NCBI RefSeq assembly: GCF_000208865.1
Contig: NC_018398.1
Location: 1 to 64,000, forward strand
Source: Neospora caninum Liverpool
Taxonomy: Eukaryota; Apicomplexa; Conoidasida; Eucoccidiorida; Sarcocystidae
Length of the DNA stretch: 64,000 nucleotides
Reading direction: 5' to 3'
Position numbers and translations under genes: made by a program. The number at the start of each line of letters is the position of its first letter. Positions within the stretch are counted from its first letter, which is position 1. Shown here piece by piece: positions 1-12,300 of the stretch. A model generated the notes under the pieces. The model saw only the letters and a list, made by a program, of their open reading frames with translations. It had not been told where the DNA came from and made no database searches.

Positions 1-2446
1 GGATGAGGCCACTGGCAGCGTGACGCGAACAGCCGTGATACAACATGCCATTAGTGGTGCCCTCGAGTCGGAAGTGTTACACACCTCATCACCTGCAGCT
101 GCTGTCGTCTGCTCGATCAAACACGAAACCCGGGTCTTGACGCCACATCGCTGCGGCCTGCAACCTATTCTAATAATCGTCTCCAACAAATATCGGGAAA
201 CTAGTGCGTACCTCTTCTATCTGAATATCCGAAACGGGCCCTGCAGCATACTTCGGATGAAGACAGTACTAAAGTAACTCCTCCACAGTCAGGCCTGTCT
301 GTGTATGCCCCTACCCTGGCACCCTCCAACATCAGCACGCCATCCGTGACGCCATCTCCACAGCCGTCTCCGAAACCTACGCCGCAGGTGCCTCAACGTC
401 CTCACATTCCTTGCGACTCGGTAGTCTCACTTGCAAACAATTCGTCCGCGACCACAACCAATGGACTCCCATTCAGCCATCAACCCCAATCTCCTGACTA
501 CCTACATTTTTGCGCTGAACGCGGAGGAAACAGACATGTATCAGCCACGACGTTAACGGAACCAGGTCTGTCTGAAGCTGTGGGAAAGCCGATACGCCGT
601 TCCGGTGTCTGAGTTCTGTCTCGCATCTCACTAGACTAGTGCTTCGCGAAACGTATTGCAACGCGGTGCATAAGACCTAACACTGGTGCAATGCCACCAA
701 CATGGAACGCACCACCCAATTCCACACCTTTCACTCTCCCCTCATGATAACACCGCGTCCTCGCAAACGCCATCGATTCCACATGCCAAGTCGCACTGTC
801 GACCCCAAGACCATAAAACTCAGCCCCTTCTAATTCCCTGTCGTTCTCCAGTCCCTGCATACGCCCGCACAAGTCTCCCTACACACCCACCACCGGCTAT
901 CGCCCCTTCCTCCCACCACCAGCGGGGAAGTGCTGGTGCCACCTCTCGGTCCTCCGTGTGATCGTTCGTCCCCGACGTCGTGGAGGCTGCCACTCCTGAT
1001 TCACTCCCTCCTTCATACACATTGTCTCCTCAAACGAACGCACACCACTTCCATCACCTGCCTTCAGCCGTGCAGCAAGGCCACAATCCATTACATACCA
1101 GGAACCGCACAATAGGCGACCGCGTGCCACACATTCCATCGCCAACTCGACTCCGAAGAGAGTCCCCCGAACCCTCATCCCCCACTATCGACGCAGCTCG
1201 TATCCAGCATCCACACGCCATACAACCGTACCGAGGCAAAACGCAAAAAAACTGAAGCACGCCTGCGATTCGCTTCTCACTTCTTGATCACTGCAATCGT
1301 CTACGGAGCTCTACTCAGTGCTACCAGAGCCGGCAGCATATTGGCTCTACAGAAATGACTGCAAGACACGGCCACCACCCCGCATGCTGCTTGCGGCCAG
1401 CAGTACAGCACTGTCCCACACAATCCAGAACCCAACGCCGATGGTGCGAGGTGGCAGACCCATCAAATTCTCAGAGAAATGCAGTTTTGACGATTAACAG
1501 ATAGAGGCGCCTCGTCCTCGCCGACGTCATCCGCACACTCCGCTATAACAAGAAAGACATGCCCGACAATCGTACTGGATTCCTCGTTCCAGCAGAGCAC
1601 CGCTGTATGCCGTGGCTCTCTATACAAAATCTGCATGACCGGGCACACGTCGACATCACGTTGTATGTTGTTCCCTGCGTGGCATCCCTTCTGGCAGCAT
1701 CCTGCAACGAGTGCCTCCACGTCTGTGCATACATCCTTCTCCTGGAGAGACACGTCGGGCAACGCCGTGCCCGGTGAGCACGCGCGACAGCATGCGGGAG
1801 AGTCTCACACTTGTCCATCGGGTTTTGCGGACCCTCACACTGCTGTGCTACAAAAGCGCAGTGCCATACCAACGGGCACAATGACCGGTCTATCCCGGAC
1901 CACCACAACTCGAATCGAAGCACACTCAGCCTCGCTAGTCCCCAGCTTGATCCGGTCGCCCTCGCAGACTTCCACCGCAGCCCCAACGCCGCGTGAAGCC
2001 AGTCAAAAACTCAGATGTAACTCGTTTGTCTCCCAAGGTACGGAAGGAGGCAGTGGCCCTCCAGCGCCGGGGAGACTCCACCAGTCTCAGTCAGGCAAAA
2101 CACATGGATGGTTAATCTGTTACACCAACGAAAACCGTTATTATACGTAACGGCGGCGGTGCGCCCCGGAAGCTGTCAAACTCAAACAGCTCCTGAATAC
2201 CGTCAACAAGCGTGAAGGGTTGGTGGCATACACTAGCCGATTCAATACTTTTCGGAGTGATTGTGCCTCTCCGTTGGCAGCTATGAACATACAATTTTCA
2301 TGTGGGAACGCTGTCAGTTCAACACATTACGTCAGCAGCAACTCGCTAGCGCGGTGCACAGGGTACTTATGTTTCACTGGAGATGAAGGTGGAAATCAAG
2401 TGAGACGGAACCCTGGAACGTGGCTAATCTTAGAAGTGACTGCCCA
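1..2446. other. No supported gene; C-rich, G-poor sequence
   Basis: Only short ORFs occur here, on both strands and in all frames, with no recognisable domain. From about 300 to 1300 the plus strand is strongly C-rich and G-poor; a hand count of 301-360 gives 27 C and 10 G. The longest ORFs (for example 1635-2150 plus and 1543-1986 minus) overlap each other and carry no motif, so I treat them as chance. I saw no telomeric heptamer array. Confidence 0.5.
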
Positions 2447-3360
2447 TTAGGGGCTACTCGCAAAATGTCGATCCGTCGTCATGGAGATGCGGACAGTTGG
2501 AGAGGCTGTGACGTGCACCTGACGAAAACGACAGGAACGCTACCGGCTTGCCGGTATCCCGGTCCTGCGGCAGCCACACTTACGCATATTCCGTCTCCAT
2601 TTCCGCCTGCTGCAAGTCTTCGTCCTGTGGTCCCTTCAGTTGCATCACTGGTGTTTTTCAGCACCTCTTGCCGGCACTGGTGTAGCTTGACAGCAGCCAG
2701 GAGTACGCCCACGGCAGCTGTCAGTACAGCGCCCACCAAGGCCGCAATGCGTTTTTTTGAATGACGTGGCTCCGCCATTTTCGTCCCGCTTCTGCAGTTC
2801 AACAGGCAGGCACAAACGTTTTTTCTTTTGAAACCCAGACAGAGTGCGTACGGATGGAGCGCCACAGGAACTGTCGCAGCTACCATCCGCATCCAAGCTG
2901 GCAAACAAACAGCACCTGGCACGAAGGATGGCTTCTGGGCGCCGAGAATGTCATTAGGATTGGGCATGAAGGGACGACACGTCGCAAGAAAGCAGCCAAC
3001 TGTGACTACAGTGCGGCATATCGATCTCTCATGTGCCGGGCGAATCACGAGAATTATACCCGTTTTAGCGTCTTCGTGGCCGTCTGGCTATTCCTCGGTT
3101 GGAAAGAGTCTACATCACATCTCAACGTGTATTCCCTACCTCCTCGACCTCTTCACAGCATCCCGGGTTCCTTCTTGTTCCGCTTCGGCTGGTATGGCTG
3201 TTCTTGAGACCGCCGATGTTGCATCGCCGTTATCGGTAACTGGTATGGAATCCACGACTTCTGCCGTCATTGCCCTACTTTCAATAGAGCAGCTGTGCAC
3301 AACGCACAAAAAACCGATGAAAAGAGCCAGAGAGGCTGCCAAAGACGGCTTCACCATCAT
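2447..3360 (-). CDS. Small secreted/membrane protein with RRLAA motif (three exons)
   Basis: Proposed exons on the minus strand are 3360-3140, 2791-2584 and 2518-2447, giving 166 residues. The start is the first of two tandem ATGs. Residues 1 to about 23 are a clear signal peptide (basic start, then a Leu/Phe/Val-rich core). A second hydrophobic segment lies at about 88-107, after a Lys/Arg-rich patch. Residues 130-134 read RRLAA, which matches the RRLxx (TEXEL) signal cleaved by Golgi protease ASP5 in exported Toxoplasma proteins. Intron 1 has donor AG|GTAGGG and acceptor TGCAG, and the phases agree. Intron 2 has donor GTAAGT and a pyrimidine-rich acceptor, also in phase; without it the frame ends about 31 residues past that donor. 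The layout resembles the small Toxoplasma gondii family (FAM) proteins. The function is unknown. The splice model and family assignment are inference. Confidence 0.62.
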
Positions 3361-6300
3361 GTTGATCAACTGACGACAGGAATTGACACGTGTGAGTTCA
3401 GGTTTGCGTTCCCACTTTGCACGGGAGGGGTGGGCCAAAGTGACGTTTACGACTTTGTGGAGTAGGAACAAAACAAATGTACTCGCGCAAAAGTACAGTT
3501 TTGCTTGTCTCAAAGTCCTCGTAAACAGTGTTCCTGTGTTAGACGGAAACGGGGGAAAGCACTAAAGGAAAAGTGAAAACTGAACAAAAAACGCGAAGTG
3601 TACACCGCGACATCCCGCCGGCGCGCAAAATTCCTCTACCAAAAAGCGGCCCCCGCCCCCACCTCTCCCATGCCCCCACCCTTGGCGCGCGAGATACGAA
3701 ACGATGTTGCCGGCAAGTAGCTGGGACACATCAAAACGCGGAGAGACTCTAGAGGGGAGCTGCACGGTGAGTCTTACTGTATACAATCCTTCCAAATCAA
3801 AGATATGATATTGTCAAGGCTTGTGCTTTACTTCTCATCAATGAATAAATAGGAAGCTGTAGCCGTCAAGCGAGTAGGCGGTTGTGGGTGAGGCCCGACG
3901 GACAGACACTGAAGAGAGCGGACGACCCACAGGTGGACAAGGGTCTGTTCTCTCGCTCTCCAGTTTCCAGTGGCTCCACACCGTGTCCGGACGCTGCATC
4001 ACGAAAGGCTCTAGTAACGCACAACTTGTTGGTTCCCAGAAGGAGTCTCGAAGGTTCTATTCGATAGTTCGGTACGTCAAATGGGCGCCGTGTGTCAGCC
4101 ATCGCCACGCGGAAGTTGTCGAGCCTGAAGGCCTGCGCAGCGGGCCAGGGCACGCAAACATCCAGCTGCATGGCGTGTTTGGTGCACATTGCAAGGGCTA
4201 CAGCTACTTGTCTAGGGATTTTACATTTGCCTTGGAATCTTAAACGTCAAGGGGTTCGTGCAAGTGCGGGTTTGTTACCTACAGTTTCGCGTACCGCACC
4301 ACTCTTTCCCCCTGTCCCCCGCCGCGGCAAAAGGCTCGCAGCCGCTGGAAACGTTTGTGGCACTGGCGTTTCGTGCAAGGCAGTTCACCATTTATCGTTC
4401 CATTCTTCATCACCTAATACAATTTCCGGTGAGTTTCATCCGTCTTGAAAGAAGTGGAGAGTCCTCTACTGGAGTATTCCGTGGACCTCCAACGTATGGT
4501 CTCTTTCTCCCATGTGCTGTGAAGATGAGTTGCCCCAGCGGAGCCGCAGGACATCACACTGATGTGGTACCAGTCTTTTCTCGCTCATTCGTATTATGAT
4601 CGTGAAATGTTCCAGTACAGCCACAGTAAGACAAAACTCACTGACTGGCCGCCGGTGGCGTCCTGTGCCTATACTTGGCAACTCTCTTTCTGCTGTGTTT
4701 GGGCTTTCGGCTCGCAGTAACAGACGGGTTCGGCGCTGTGTCTGGCACACTCGAGGTGCCTCATCATGCAGCATGCGTCCGCTCCACTTGGCAGCCATTG
4801 TGGGGACCTGGTCTGAGACAACCAAATGGCGAGTGGGTTCCTAATGCGGTGGACATCTTATGTGACGTGGAGAGTCAGATAGTGAAAAACATGCAAAGAT
4901 TGCAGAGACACCAGATCCCTAAGTCAATTTCATGTGCATCCCAGATGGAGATATAGCGAGCCCCCACAACCCGTGCACCGGGTTCAGCCGATTACCGCTA
5001 TTTGGGAGGACACCTGCGTTGTGACACGGCTCATGCAAACCACCGTTTTCCGGTCACCCATTTTTACATCTTCATGTTGCTTCATACGAGGGTCGACGCT
5101 GGTGAGAGGCAGTCCTCTAAGTGGGATGGAAATGTGTATTCCCTTATTTTTGACTCGCGGCTGGCACACTTACAGTTTTATCAACTGCCGTCGATGCCAA
5201 CTCCAGCGTGATGAAATGGCGTTTCCCCTTGCGTCTATCATGGAGACGTGTGCCTTCATCTGACCGTCAACGCTCTCAAACTGGCATACCGCTAGGCGGA
5301 ACAAACCAGTGCTAGGTGAAAAGCTCCGTTCTATTTCAGGTTTGAGCTGGAACCAATCGCGACTTCTACGGCCCTTGGAGGTGGAATGCCTGGTAATCCA
5401 TGTTGTACATTATTGTACACTACGTGTATGTACATCGCTTTGCTCGTGGGAGTGCTGGCGTAGATCCCCATGTACTGGCCACCTGGTGATGTGATGGGGT
5501 TCCGGTTGAAACCCCCCCTCAACAGCGCACGGGGGAATATTTGCAAGCAGACGAATTCTGCCATATTTCGCAACTTCGGGGCAATGTAACCTATGTACCA
5601 GACGTTGGCACCGAGGCAAAAAGATAGGCAGATCAACGCTGCCGTTGAGATTACCTGTAGTTGCACAGCATGGTGGGTGCAGTTGGCAGATAACTCATGT
5701 TTCCAGAAAACGCGAGCCAAGCACTCGCTACCCAGAGCGGTATAAAAGTGCTCTGACAGTTACAAAACATCTCGTATAATGCAAATGCTTGCAAGACCCA
5801 TGGTTGCTGCATGAGCTTGCGTATATCCTTCAGTTAAAGACGAGTCGATGTCCGGTGTACCATAACTTTGCGACCAGGGAGCAGACAAAGTTCATACTAG
5901 CGGAAAGCCTGTGCTGGCGCACCCCCTGCGGGCTGCAGACGCGGTGCCGTGAGACAAAGATAAAACTCCAGAGCAGCTGCTAACAAGCAGACCGACGATC
6001 CGAATCCATTCATGCACGCGAAATCACTGTGTTCTTGATTAGAACTTTGTGGCGCAGAAGCGCATACGACGGCGATTCCAGCATAGAACAGAAAAGAGAA
6101 TGTCGTTTTTACCTCCTGTCCTCCTGTGAGAAGCACAACCCTGTGGGCAAATGCTGGCCGACGGTGTCTGCGTCCAAAAGAGTTATGTGTGTTGGTTCGT
6201 TGTCTTTTGAGAGAACAGCTTCCAGTGCTTACGCCAGGGTGCTCCGTCCTGACATGTTCCACAATGTGTCACACTACAACACGTCGTCTGCAAACAGAGA

Positions 6301-9300
6301 AATCTCACTCAAAGCAAGCTGTGCACGTAGCTCCAAAAAGGAGGAGTAGTATGTTCGTGAACGGAATTCGTACTGTGTGCAAGCGAATGGACGATACGGT
6401 CAAAGTGGGGGCGGGCCCGACACAGCAGAAGACGTTGTGGGCCGCCAACGAAGACTGGCGTACCTGGTGTAGCGTAACTGCGGGCGTGCGCGTCATGGTT
6501 CCGCGCCAGGCACTACGGTCTTTTCCAGGCGAGCGACTCTACAAAGCTCGGAATACCGTCTCCAAGAAACCAGGTAGTAGTCTCATCGAGACAAAGGCAC
6601 ACTCAGCCTGAATGTACGGGCCCGCACCCTCAGTATGACGGACGCCTACGCAGACGGCGGCAGCCTTACTCCTTTATTGCGCACCGAAATACCCCTGGAA
6701 TCGTCGTTGAATTGATGTGGGGCACTACTGATTCCGACGGAGCACAGCATACCCCGATGCAATCACGCAACAACAGCTATACCAACCGCGCAAGACGCGT
6801 TGTGCTCAAACTGAGGAGGCTAGAAGGCCACTGCGTAATTCCCTTCTGGATGTCAATAATAAGGCCGCTCCCCGAGTCATTTTGCTTCCGTTCCTTGCTT
6901 ACTTTACCGACACCTTTTTTAGTTGTTTTTTTCCCTCTGTTAGTAAAGCCTTGTCTACACCGTGTTTTGCGTTGAGTGTTCGCCGGACAAGGGATAATTC
7001 GTGTCACGGAAATAAAGTAAAGATCTATGGTCAGTGAAATGTCACCAATAAATGGATGAACGGAACGTGCTTGGGCCACATGCGTGGTTTCCTCAGGGTC
7101 AACTTTGGCTGTATGAAGCCGTATCCGACAGATCTGAGCCAGGAGAAAGCCGAGAAAACCCTTGTTGTGGATCTTCACACAAACGACCACTTCCCATGAT
7201 TCGTACGTGGATTCCGCTTCCTCGCTGCAGAGGTTCAGGGTGCGGCGTGTCAGCATCTGGAGTTGCCAACCCCCCCTCCGTGATATCACCCAAAATCCTG
7301 TTAAACACGTTCCTATCAAGAAACCACCTACCACGTTACTTGGAGGGACCAGTCTACGAGGAGTGCTTGTGCCAGCAACGGATGTCATTTTTGTGACATA
7401 GCACTTCATGAAATCAGTGCACATCAGTCAGATCAAGAAGCTAGGGCTGTTCCTGCAGAGCTGGGCGGCGGCTCGGTCAATGGACCTACCATATTATTTG
7501 CTCCCTTTTGGGCGCTCTAAGGGAGAGCGGCCACCATTATTATAGTCGGCCATTCATCCAGCAAGAACTGTATACGGCTTTAAAACACGGTCTTTGATGA
7601 TGCGTCCACCAATAGCCAGGTAAGCATCGAGAACGGAGCAGTGGTCCCCAAGCACCAGAGAATGGAGCACATGACACAATCAATGGAATATAGTGTGGAC
7701 GCAAACACAGGAGATTCAATCCCGTCGGATTCCTTTCCCTGATGGCCACGGAATCGACGCGTCAACGGCAAGGACCATCGGCGTTAGGGACAGCGAAGGC
7801 GAGTCCTTCGAAGGGAAAGCGCGGTGAAGCGCCCAACATCAATCATGTACCACAAGTGGCCGGTAAAATGGCTCACGAATCTTTTCTTGCTGTCGATATG
7901 AATCAATTTCTTCAGACGTACGTACCTCTTGTGCCCTGGTTCTCTTGCGTTCAAACTGTTAATTGCTGCAATAACCAAAACCGTTCTATGCAACAATATG
8001 CTACCTTGTTGACCTTCATATCACATCCCGCCACCTTGTTCTGGCGAGAAGTAGAAGCGAGATATCGGAGTGCGTGACACTGGCTTTTTCGGTCGCTGTC
8101 TCCTCGATGGCAGTAGCATGCTCGATACAAGTGCCACTATCATTTGGGATGCATGGCCAACTAGCTGGAATCGGGAGCCAAGAAACTGGCACCTGTTCCG
8201 CTTACCGGCTGCGGACCCCCAACCAATGGGCAACATTTGACGGTACAGCACCATCTCATTTGTGATGAAAAAATGCAACCAAATTGTGTTGACTCTCCGC
8301 CAACGAAACGTTCCCAATGTTCTACATGAGGGACAATGCCGGCGGCCGCCCACAGGAACGTATGGCAGAGTGCAGCTCATTCTAGCGAAGCCGAGACAAG
8401 ACCTCGCTGCATCTGAGAAAAGAACAATGGCTGACTAAGGGTCCTCCGCAAGAGCCCAGAAGATATATACTAGTTGTAGACGGCTCTTGGTGCAACACTG
8501 TGGATGAACAACATCGGTACAAACACATAACCGTTCGGGATCCGACACTAAGTATGGGGAGTCTTGGATTTCACACTGCACGCTATGGTATGCGAGTACA
8601 ACAAAAGGGAGCATAGAATAACGATGCGGTGAATGCCACGGTCGGTTCGCTCGGCCACAACGCCATGTAACGGCTGAGCTGAAGTGGCATGCAACCTGAT
8701 GCGTCCTGGCGCGGACACACGTTCCTATTTTTTCGTCCATTGTGCCAACAAACAGTACCTATGGCATTCGTCCTAGTAATTACGTAGCTTTCCTGCTACT
8801 TGTGACTTACAGACCCCAGTCGGTACCTTGATCTTTCGCCAAGGACATTCTCCAGACAACTGCCACCGTTCGTGTCTTCAATATTTACGTAGACAGGCTA
8901 CTCACTGACTAAAAAAGAAAGGAATGAAGCAAACCCAGTGAAGAGCATTGACGAATAATGGCAACACTACATTCAGTCTGCCCCAAACGGTTACTGCGGG
9001 TGGTGATCTGAACTCTACTTTTATGTGCTTGCCGAAGAGCGAATGAGAACCGCGTATGTGATAATTAGTGCCGCCACAATATGTGCGCGCGCATCCAATG
9101 GACTTCAACGTAACAGAGTTGTCAAAAGTTGGGAGCAGCTTCAGCTTGAAAACAAACTGGCCCTCTAGCTTGATTGGAATCGATTATCTGTCTAGAAGAT
9201 GTTGCCCAAACCCCTGCTGAAATGACATGTTCCAGCGTTCCACCGTACCAACTGAAAACAATTGTTTGCCGCGTACAGCGTCCCTTGTGCGTGTAGATAG

Positions 9301-12300
9301 GCCAAGCGCGAAGGTGAGTAGGAACCGACTGCCTTGGAGATATATGGAACTTCACATAAGTATTGAAAATGGAACAGAAGCACTTACTGCCTGAAATACC
9401 AAAGGGGGAAAGGAAACTTAAGCTGCAAAATCTACGAAGAGTGTGACTGACAATTAGCGAAGAAGAGCAGCTGAAGAGTTCGCGTACAGCCTTTCTGTGA
9501 GCGAATTGCAAGCTCGCCGGAATGCCTATAAATAGAGTGAACGACTCCTTCTACAGCTGTCCTCGGGAGCGTGCAAGCACATTCACCCTGTCCCCGCAAC
9601 TCCACCACAACTGATGCTTGGCGTTTTGCCACAACGGAGCCTCAAGCGAAAGTGTTTCTTACAGGCTAGAAAACGCAGTTCAAGGTGGGGCATCGGACGG
9701 TCACAGGTGTGCAGCGGAACGCGTAGCGCGTTGTTAGAGCAATACCAAAGCTCTGACACACTGTAGCAATACCCAAGACTCTTGGGACAAAAACTGCTCT
9801 GCTAACTAGGAGCGACCAGTACCAAAGGACTGTTTCGGTTTACTATCAGACGGGGAGCGGGACGATCGTGGCAAAACACAACTTTGTCCACTCATATTAA
9901 TATGTGCGGACAGGTCGCGTCGGTGCTGACTCATTTTTGTGTGGCCGGGATGGTGCTAATCGTCTGCTGATGCTCCAGGAAAGTCTCGTTTTTGAAGTTG
10001 GTGAATTTCTTCGTCTTTAATTGGATTTGCTCCTTTCTCAGCGAGAAATGCTTACGCGCGCAGGGGACAAGAACGCCAGGTTGTGAGTGCAAGACACTAT
10101 GCGCATGTTTGTATTATTTGCAGTATAGAAAGTGTGTAGGAGGCAGTGGCCTCACAGGATGATGCGAACAAAAGTCGATCTACCATGCCGTCTTCTGCCA
10201 CATCTAGCTTATACGCTCAGGAGGTGGTGAAAGATCTGTAGCAGGAGACACTCCTGGGGGATCACAATGATGGACCGGGCGTTGCCGCCGAAGGATTGCT
10301 TCAAAATGGAATCACTGGGGTTTGATTTGGTAGATTTACATGCTACGAATGAACATACATCTGAGCGTCCACAAGGGCACACAACAGCCAGCATAGCATC
10401 TATCACAATGTACAGTTCTCCCCCGCCTGTGGATTTGTCATACTGTAGACGGTGGCGGAGGAGAGAGAGGTGAAAATAGAGTGCGAACAAGTTGTCAGCT
10501 GCAAACTCAGGCATGGCGTTGCATGTAAATTCGTCAGCGCAGAGGCTACAGGGCACGTGCATCTATCGTTTACCGGTAGAGTCCACACGGTGGTGTCGGG
10601 TTCGCAGCAGGGGACTACACAGATGCTTCTAGTTCTAAATGAAAGCCACCAGTTTCTTCGCATCAACTCACATCATTCCTATATTCCTCCTTGAAAAAGC
10701 TGCGTGGCGCGTCAGCGCCGTGAGTGCAAGTACAACCTTCTTATTTGCCTCCAGTGTGCTGCAACATGAGAGCGGTATTTTCCCTGAATGGCATCTACAT
10801 CCGCCACTTTACTGCAAGCACCACGTCATTTACGAACGCGCTACAGTTCACCATGCCCCTCGTTTTCCTGGTCGACCTCAATCGGGTCATCTCCGCCGGA
10901 CTAGTCACAGTTTATCATCTTTTTGTCTGGTATATAAACGCTGGATCTTCCCCCAAAATCCAGTGGCATGATGTAATGCTAGCATACATAGCTTCTCGGT
11001 TGCAGAATCTGGGACCGGCTTAACTCGACATCCAATTCTCGCATACGATCTTCGTGGCCATTAGCAAAAACAAATTATGCCACCAACGTCTTCATGAACG
11101 AGGTGTGAACCATAAACAAGCCAAAGCAGCCCTAAAGCACAACGACTTTTGGACGTCATATTACGAAGCAGCATGTGCTCGATCACAATCTCCTCGAATG
11201 GGCATTATACAATTGGGAGGTCGATCTCACACCTATGCAAATCTACCAGCGCGGGAGGGTAAAAGGGCTTATTGCTGACAACCGTCCTAATCATATTGAC
11301 CTGTCGGAGCAAAGCAATATGAGAGGAGCGTACAGCCTGACGATATAGCAAATAAAAGGTTGACAGTTTCTGCTGTGACACCAGGTAAACAGTCATCTGT
11401 AGTGTAAGAGGAGGAATATGTACAATTACACGCTAGAGCTTGTCGAATTTTGGGTGATGCCACTTGTGACATTCATATCCATGTGGCCCTGTTGCTTATT
11501 GGAGTATTCTCAGGCTGTGTCAGGCTGAGCTACATTGCTTCAGCGTGAAATCTGCATCGAACCACTGTAGAAGATTCGCTAACGACACGAAATCACCCTG
11601 CCAAAGAACGAAGAAAATACTTTTGTGAGATGAGACGACGATACCAACGATTGCCGGTCCACTGGTCAGGTGCTTCTAGAAAAAGGGAGGGTGTCACATT
11701 CAATATCGCAAAAAGATACGCAGTGACTTGTCTCAGCTTGAGGTTTCAGGAACACTTGTGCCAGCTCCCGATCTGAATATGTTATTTGTTGTACCACACC
11801 AGCTCCGGCAGCACTACCTCATGCATCTACGATACTGAGTGATAGTCACAAGAATCAACTCTGCAGAATGACGTTATGAACACTTCCTGTGCCATATTTT
11901 CAACCCAACGCTCAAGCACTTTGCATAATGCGGCTCCCAGCAATGCCTAGGCCATCAAGGTAGCCTAATCTACTGTGACGTTATATCTCTTCTTCTTTTC
12001 GTTGGAAGCCACTTTTAGGTTGCCACAGGTCATCGAAAGCCCTGCGGGGCTGTTTCTTGTCACCACCTACTGCGGGACACAGCCTACGCCAGGCCACCTT
12101 TATCCAGGTGTTGACCCGTCCTGACTGCTCTCCATGAATGAAGGGAAGCGGGAGCAGCCAGTGGGCAGGGCGACCGCAGATTTCGGAAGATGTCAGAAAC
12201 GTTCCACCGAAGAGCGAATACATTGTACATCATACAAGATTGTTCAAAAAGATAGAGAGCAGCCGTCAAATCACCAGTTAACTTATTCCCGGGAGTGTGC

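Noticed and set aside
1..2446. Telomere at the left edge
   Set aside because: No array of the TTTAGGG-type heptamer is visible on either strand.
6777..7424. 215-codon minus ORF
   Set aside because: Longest in the left region but without any motif, signal peptide or supporting splice structure; overlapping plus ORFs look the same.
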